The notes under the pieces are model-generated. The model saw only the letters and a list, made by a program, of their open reading frames with translations, was not told where the DNA came from and did no database searches. From Actinomycetes bacterium (lineage in GTDB: Bacteria; Actinomycetota; Actinomycetes; Actinomycetales; Microbacteriaceae): a stretch of 18,625 nt of DNA. The translations under genes were made by a program, and so were the position numbers. Positions 14,635-18,625 of the stretch are shown here, piece after piece (the stretch's first letter is position 1; each line of letters starts with the position of its first letter). The stretch covers positions 1 to 18,625 of the forward strand of contig JAEXHA010000178.1 in assembly GCA_023450335.1 (NCBI GenBank). Direction: 5' to 3'.

Positions 14635-14821
14635 CTCCGGCCTCCCACCCGCTCCGGCATCCCAACGCCTCCGGCCTCCCACCCCCTCCGGCATCCCAAC
14701 GCCTCCGGCCTCCCGCCGGCTCCGGCATCCCATCGCCTCCGGCCTCCCACCGCCTCCGGCCTCGCACCGCCTCCGGCCTCCCGCCGGCTCCGGCATCCCA
14801 CCGCCTCCGGCATCCCACCGA
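14635..14821 (+). repeat. 17-bp tandem repeat array, 11 copies
   Basis: Eleven contiguous units of exactly 17 bases, each beginning CTCCGGC, with consensus CTCCGGCMTCCCACCGC (187 bases, starting three bases after the stop of the upstream iclR gene). Variation is limited to a few positions: C or A at position 8, A or G at 13, and the last four bases. Some variant units recur in the same order (for example the unit ending GCCGG followed by a CGGCATCCC unit), suggesting expansion by slippage or unequal exchange. 17 is not a multiple of three and no reading frame across it looks coded, so it is intergenic DNA rather than a repeat protein. There are no spacers, so it is not CRISPR. It sits just upstream of the pobA promoter. 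Confidence 0.95.
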
Positions 14822-14840
14822 TAACGTCCGCCCTGCCCGA

Positions 14841-14852
14841 TGAATAAGAATC
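14841..14852 (+). promoter_or_regulatory. Upstream box of the pobA promoter, shared with pcaH
   Basis: TGAATAAGAATC differs at one base from the TGAATGAGAATC upstream of pcaH. It has the same orientation relative to its gene and almost the same distance to the start codon (70 against 71 bases). It lies 19 bases after the tandem repeat array. It is the most AT-rich stretch in the surrounding DNA. Confidence 0.55.
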
Positions 14853-14878
14853 TCGCGCCGCTTGCGGCCCACGCGGGG

Positions 14879-14884
14879 CACACT
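14879..14884 (+). promoter_or_regulatory. Putative -10 element of pobA
   Basis: CACACT followed by GGGCACGA lies 38 bases before the pobA ATG and 26 bases after the shared box, paralleling CAGCCT-GGACGCGA before pcaH. The call depends on that parallel. Confidence 0.4.
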
Positions 14885-14922
14885 GGGCACGAAAGATCCA
14901 CGCTCACGTCGAAGGGGACGTC

Positions 14923-16107
14923 ATGACCACCACCCGCACCCGCGTCGCGATCGTCGGCGCCGGCCCGGCCGGCCTGCTGCTGGCGCATCTGCTGGGCATC
15001 GCCGGCATCGACTCGGTCATCATCGACCAGCGCAGCCGCGAAGAGATCGAGACGACCATCCGCGCGGGCATCCTCGAGCAGGGCACCGTCGAGATCCTCG
15101 ATCAGTCCGGCGCATCGTCGCGCGTGCGCACGGTCGGTCAGCGACACGACGGCATCGAGCTGCGGTTCGCGGGCGCCGGTCACCGCATCGACTTCGCCGA
15201 CCTCGTCGGCCGCGGCGTGTTCCTCTACCCCCAGCACGAGGTGCTCAAGGATCTCATCGCCGTGCGCCTGGCCAAGGGCCAGGACCTCCGATTCGGGGTG
15301 ACGGCAGTGCGCGTGGAGGGCGCCGAAACCGATCTCCCGCGCGTCATAGCGACCGGACCCGACGGCGAGGACGTCGTGATCGAGGCGGAGTTCGTCGTGG
15401 GCGCCGACGGGTCGCGCAGCGTCGTGCGCGAGGCGGTGACCGGGTCGCAGACCGGCGGGTTCTTCCGCGAGTACCCGTTCGCCTGGTTCGGCATCCTCAC
15501 CGAAGCCCCGCCGAGCGCCGACGAGCTCATCTACAGCAACTCCCCCAACGGCTTCGCCCTGATCAGTCAACGCAGCGCGACGGTGCAGCGCATGTACTTC
15601 CAGTGCGACCCGGAGGCGGACCCCGACGCGTTGAGTCAGGAGCAGCTGTGGGAGCAGCTGCAGTCGCGCGTGCCCGGAACCACGCTGAAGGAGGGTCCGA
15701 TCTTCCAGCGCGACGTGCTGCGCTTCCGCAGCTTCGTCGCCCACGAGCTGCTGCACGGGCGCGCCGCACTCATCGGCGACGCCGCCCACACCGTGCCGCC
15801 CACCGGCGCGAAGGGCATGAACCTGGCCGTGGCCGACGTCGTGGTGCTCGAGCGCGCGCTGCGCGCGCTGCTGCTCGACGGCGACTCACGACTGATCGAG
15901 GCCTTCCCCGAGACGGCGTCGCACCGCATCTGGAAGGCGCAGCACTTCTCGTGGTGGATGACGAACATGCTGCACGTCGCCCCCGACGCGTCGGACTTCG
16001 ACCGGCTGCGCCAGCTCGGCGAACTGCGCTCGGTCGTGGAGTCCGAGGCCGGCCGGCGCTACCTCGCCGAGGCGTACACCGGCTGGCCCCTGGAGGGTCT
16101 GGCCTGA
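14923..16107 (+). CDS. pobA: 4-hydroxybenzoate 3-monooxygenase PobA
   Basis: A 394-residue flavoprotein hydroxylase that converts 4-hydroxybenzoate to protocatechuate. Motifs: GAGPAG (12-17), ADGSRS (161-166) and GDAAHTVPPTGAKGMN (285-300). By alignment with the Pseudomonas enzyme as I recall it, the substrate residues are kept: Tyr204 (Tyr201), Ser215 (Ser212), Arg217 (Arg214), Pro292-Pro293 and Tyr385 (Tyr385), with Arg47 for Arg44. The cofactor-binding helix differs: Glu41 replaces Tyr38 and Thr45 replaces Arg42, changes linked to use of NADH. The length equals the Pseudomonas enzyme. The start at 14923 has GAAGGGGA about six bases upstream. It is preceded by the box shared with pcaH and converges on the glycyl-radical-type gene, 38 bases away; I see no convincing terminator in that gap. 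Confidence 0.96.
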   Translation: MTTTRTRVAIVGAGPAGLLLAHLLGIAGIDSVIIDQRSREEIETTIRAGILEQGTVEILDQSGASSRVRTVGQRHDGIELRFAGAGHRIDFADLVGRGVFLYPQHEVLKDLIAVRLAKGQDLRFGVTAVRVEGAETDLPRVIATGPDGEDVVIEAEFVVGADGSRSVVREAVTGSQTGGFFREYPFAWFGILTEAPPSADELIYSNSPNGFALISQRSATVQRMYFQCDPEADPDALSQEQLWEQLQSRVPGTTLKEGPIFQRDVLRFRSFVAHELLHGRAALIGDAAHTVPPTGAKGMNLAVADVVVLERALRALLLDGDSRLIEAFPETASHRIWKAQHFSWWMTNMLHVAPDASDFDRLRQLGELRSVVESEAGRRYLAEAYTGWPLEGLA

Positions 16108-16145
16108 CGGCCGCCGCGCAGGCGCTTCGGCAGGTGCCCCGCGAG

Positions 16146-18557
16146 TCAGGACTGTCGCGGCATCGACGTGAAGTAGCTGCGCGCGAGTATCTCCTCTCGC
16201 ATCGCAGGTGAGAGCTGCGCGACGTAGGCGGTCGTGCCCCCCAAACGGACCATTACGTCCGGGTAGGCGGCCGGGTCAGCACTGGCCTGGCGCAGCTCAT
16301 CGAGGTCCGCGACGTTGATCTGCACATGCTTGCCACCGCGCCCAAGATATGTGCGCACCAATGCCTCAAGGTTGACCATCGACTCGTCGTCGGCGAGCGC
16401 ATCACGGACGAAGCGGAGGTCGAGCTCGGTTGCCTGGTAAGGGTCCTGGTCAATCTTGAGGGCGCTGGCGATCACGTGCCACGGCGTTCCCTGCTCGCGG
16501 CCCCGCATCGGCGTCATCGATTCCTCAGCGAGTGGTTCGTGCGCACGACGGCCGTCGGCGGTAGCCCCCGCCACAACGCCGGCCGGCCATGGAGACGTTC
16601 CGATCGTCAGCGCCGACGGTAGGCACGTGCCTCCGGTCGCGTTCCCGAAGCGCGGGATCAGATCGGCGGCGGTGGCGTAGAGCCGGGCAGCGAGCCCATC
16701 GGCCGCATCGAGATCATTGCCGAACTTCGGTGCGGTCAGGCATCGGTCGCGCAGCTGCTCGTCGCCTTCCCCGGTCCAGTCACGATCGAGTGCGGCCACC
16801 AGGTGATCGGCACTCACAACGCGCCGCTCGAAGACGAGCTCGCGGATGGCGGCGAGCGCATCGGCGGTGTTGATCACCCCGATGACGTTGACGAAATTCG
16901 AGTTGTCATACGGCAGGGTCCGCTTGAAGACATCGACGCCGAGCTCGATGCCGCCGTCCATGAGCACCGAATCCAACGGGCGCGGGTAGCGCTCGCCGAT
17001 GGAGCGGATGGTGACGTTGTTGAACTCGGCCTGCAGTTCGAGGGCGAACTCGAGGTGTTGCTCGAAATCGGCGAGGAAGGACTCGAAATCACGCGCGCCC
17101 GCCAGGCCCTCGGTCTGCGGACCGAACCCGGGCACACCGCCGTGGAGTGCGATGTTGAGGACCCGGGGCATCACGAACATCGGGCTGGCACAGAGCCGCG
17201 ACTGCCCGGTCAGCGACACCGATTGCGAGCCGGCCATGTGGTAATCGCGGGCGGTGCGCAGATCGATCCCGCGATCACCGAGGAACTTGATGTTCGCCTC
17301 GTCTGAGACGAAGGCGGGCATGCCGATACCCGTGCGCGCGAGCCGCAAACCCGCCTGAAGGAGTTCGCTCGGCGTCCCCTCGTGGACACGCATTGTGAGG
17401 GTGTGATGCGGTGTGGGGCATACCTCGGCAGCACGCAGGAAGAGATACGACAGCGGGTTGGTGGCGTCTTCACCGTCGGGCGTAAGCCCACCGATGATGC
17501 AGTTGTGCCATTTCGAGCCACCCGCCCATTTGACGCGGTGGGCTGTCCCACCCTGAATAGTGACCTCCATGCTGCGCAGCCGCAGCATCGCGAGCAGTTC
17601 GACCACGTCATCGTCGGTGAGCGTGCCTGCGTCGGTGTCGCTGCGGTACCAGGGGAGGAAGAGCTGATCGAGCCGCCCCATCCCGAGGGTCCCGGATGGC
17701 AGCATGCACACGTACAGGAACCAGAACAGCTGCACCGCCTCACGGAAGGTCCGCGCTCCACCGTCGCGGAGGTGCGCGCACATGTCGGCGATCTCATTCA
17801 GCTCGTCGCGTCGCGCGGGGCTGGGAGCGTTCACTGCATCGGCACGAGCGATCTCGGCAAAACGCTCGATGAGCCGCTGGACGGCTTCAAGGGAGATCGT
17901 CGCGGCACGATAGAAGTGGAGACGGTCGAAATCCGCGTCGCTGAACAGCCGCGTGGCACGCTCCTGTGCACGCACGTCCTCGATGAGGGCCGCCAGGCCT
18001 CGCTCGAGCACCCACTCGAAGCGCGGAGTGCCGATCATCTGCGAGATCTCGTGGTGGATGCCGTAGCCCCCACCGAGAAGTCCGCCCGCACCCCAACCTT
18101 CCTCCTTGCTGCGGAAGGCCGGCAGCACAACCCCGAGTTGCGCGTAGGGCCAGAGCCGCTCATCGTCGTAGGTGCTGGCCATGAGAGCGGTGAGGCTATG
18201 GCCGGCCCAGTACTCGTTGAGCGCGGCGATCTCGGTGCGTACGTCCGGATGCAGGACATAACCGGCATCCTCGAGCGAGTCGATCTCACTGTCGGGCCAT
18301 GTGCCCCACAGCGGGGTGAGCTCGACTCCCCAGGGTTGACTGGCGGGATTGCCGACGATGAGTTCGTCGTCGCCGATGAACAGGGTGGCGCGATCGATCA
18401 CGTGCGCGAAGGCGGCGGCCGACCGCAGGACGTGCGGCTGTCCTTCGGTCTGTCGAAAGGACTCCGTCATGTGACGGGCCTTCTCGACGTTGACGGGAAT
18501 CCGCGAGCCGCGGACGATGTCGATACGCTCCGCGAGGCGGGCGATCCGGGTACTCAA
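16146..18557 (-). CDS. Glycyl-radical-enzyme (PFL family) homologue lacking the active-site cysteine
   Basis: An 803-residue protein with the pyruvate formate-lyase/glycyl-radical-enzyme layout and length. The N-terminal half has TESFRQTEGQP (31-41) and IGDDELIVGNP (61-71); the middle has GMGRLDQLFLPWY (292-304) and GGLTPDGEDATNPLSYLFL (356-374); the C-terminal part has ATADGRRAHEPLAEES (665-680), HVQINVADLDELRQA (744-758) and a glycine loop RLGGTTAYVAQLSP (771-784). The expected G-C-x-E active-site motif is GSQS (443-446): Ser444 stands for the thiyl-forming cysteine and Ser446 for the glutamate. Gly774 keeps the radical glycine position, but RVxGY is RLGGT. The TTG start at 18555-18557 has AAGGAG seven bases upstream. 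No radical-SAM activase is in the window. Sampled stretches have lower GC than the neighbours. Substrate and chemistry are unknown; it may be a pseudoenzyme or use a different mechanism. Confidence 0.88.
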   Translation of the reverse strand: MSTRIARLAERIDIVRGSRIPVNVEKARHMTESFRQTEGQPHVLRSAAAFAHVIDRATLFIGDDELIVGNPASQPWGVELTPLWGTWPDSEIDSLEDAGYVLHPDVRTEIAALNEYWAGHSLTALMASTYDDERLWPYAQLGVVLPAFRSKEEGWGAGGLLGGGYGIHHEISQMIGTPRFEWVLERGLAALIEDVRAQERATRLFSDADFDRLHFYRAATISLEAVQRLIERFAEIARADAVNAPSPARRDELNEIADMCAHLRDGGARTFREAVQLFWFLYVCMLPSGTLGMGRLDQLFLPWYRSDTDAGTLTDDDVVELLAMLRLRSMEVTIQGGTAHRVKWAGGSKWHNCIIGGLTPDGEDATNPLSYLFLRAAEVCPTPHHTLTMRVHEGTPSELLQAGLRLARTGIGMPAFVSDEANIKFLGDRGIDLRTARDYHMAGSQSVSLTGQSRLCASPMFVMPRVLNIALHGGVPGFGPQTEGLAGARDFESFLADFEQHLEFALELQAEFNNVTIRSIGERYPRPLDSVLMDGGIELGVDVFKRTLPYDNSNFVNVIGVINTADALAAIRELVFERRVVSADHLVAALDRDWTGEGDEQLRDRCLTAPKFGNDLDAADGLAARLYATAADLIPRFGNATGGTCLPSALTIGTSPWPAGVVAGATADGRRAHEPLAEESMTPMRGREQGTPWHVIASALKIDQDPYQATELDLRFVRDALADDESMVNLEALVRTYLGRGGKHVQINVADLDELRQASADPAAYPDVMVRLGGTTAYVAQLSPAMREEILARSYFTSMPRQS

Positions 18558-18625
18558 CAGTGGGCTCCTTGAATTCGATCGGATCCGATGGGCGGGTCGA
18601 CGCCGTCATCAAGTCGGCGTCGACC

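Noticed and set aside
14635..14821. Tandem repeats as a CRISPR array or as a coding repeat protein
   Set aside because: The units are directly adjacent with no spacers, and a 17-base unit shifts frame at every copy. Long open frames crossing it on both strands are Pro/Arg/Gly-rich artefacts of GC-rich DNA and overlap the well-supported iclR and pobA genes.
14335..15789. Long minus-strand open frame opposite pobA and the repeat array
   Set aside because: It runs through the tandem repeats and opposes a textbook PobA with all active-site residues, and its composition is that of an antisense shadow.
16108..16145. Intrinsic terminator between convergent pobA and the glycyl-radical-type gene
   Set aside because: Only four-base GCCG/CGGC pairings are possible and there is no T-run.
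17195..17199. Cys456 (LCASPM) as the missing catalytic cysteine, by analogy to the CCVSPM of pyruvate formate-lyase
   Set aside because: It lies 12 residues too late relative to the following HGG segment, while Ser444 has the correct spacing after the conserved ARDY segment.
17215..17250. Loss of the glycyl-radical cysteine as a simple sequencing error
   Set aside because: Ser444 is TCG and Cys is TGC or TGT, so at least two base changes would be needed. The following Glu is also replaced, and the reading frame is intact on both sides over 803 codons.
18286..18612. A further minus-strand gene overlapping the start of the glycyl-radical-type gene
   Set aside because: The frame is arginine-rich, overlaps the conserved N-terminal family motifs of the 803-residue protein in another phase and has no ribosome binding site. 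It is a shadow.

Overview
The window is a GC-rich (about 70 percent), gene-dense actinobacterial chromosome segment. Microbacteriaceae, perhaps Microbacterium, is my best guess. It rests on base composition, on starts that look leaderless with a TAnnnT-like element 7-12 bases upstream, and on a frequent GGATGCC/GGCATCC word. No RNA gene, insertion sequence, phage gene or CRISPR array is visible.

Layout: (1) 36-2328, housekeeping-type genes: a compact serine hydrolase and a small unrecognised acidic protein on the minus strand, divergent from purU (formyltetrahydrofolate deformylase). (2) 2354-5801, minus-strand operon pcaI-pcaJ-pcaF plus a PcaR-type IclR regulator: the last steps of the beta-ketoadipate pathway. 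(3) 5912-8725, a second IclR regulator divergent from a mobA-type 3-hydroxybenzoate 4-monooxygenase. (4) 8856-12900, tightly overlapping minus-strand operon pcaH-pcaG-pcaB-pcaD-pcaC: ring cleavage of protocatechuate to beta-ketoadipate. (5) 13024-14631, two more IclR regulators, divergent from each other. (6) 14635-14821, eleven copies of a 17-bp tandem repeat, followed by pobA (4-hydroxybenzoate 3-monooxygenase). (7) 16146-18557, a minus-strand glycyl-radical-enzyme (pyruvate formate-lyase family) homologue.

Together, mobA and pobA funnel 3- and 4-hydroxybenzoate into protocatechuate. pcaGH, pcaB, pcaC, pcaD, pcaIJ and pcaF then carry it to acetyl-CoA and succinyl-CoA. Every enzyme of the lower pathway is present, but no aromatic-acid transporter lies in the window. 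pcaH and pobA share a promoter layout: a TGAATRAGAATC box, a -10-like element and a leader, with nearly identical spacing. This suggests one activator controls both. pcaI and mobA instead carry GTTC/GAAC half-site arrays resembling the PcaR operator.

The most unusual object is the last gene. Its overall sequence is clearly glycyl-radical-enzyme-like and its C-terminal glycine loop is retained in altered form. However, the position of the universal active-site cysteine is serine, and the following Cys-x-Glu glutamate is also lost. It sits beside a strictly oxygen-dependent pathway, with no activase gene in view.
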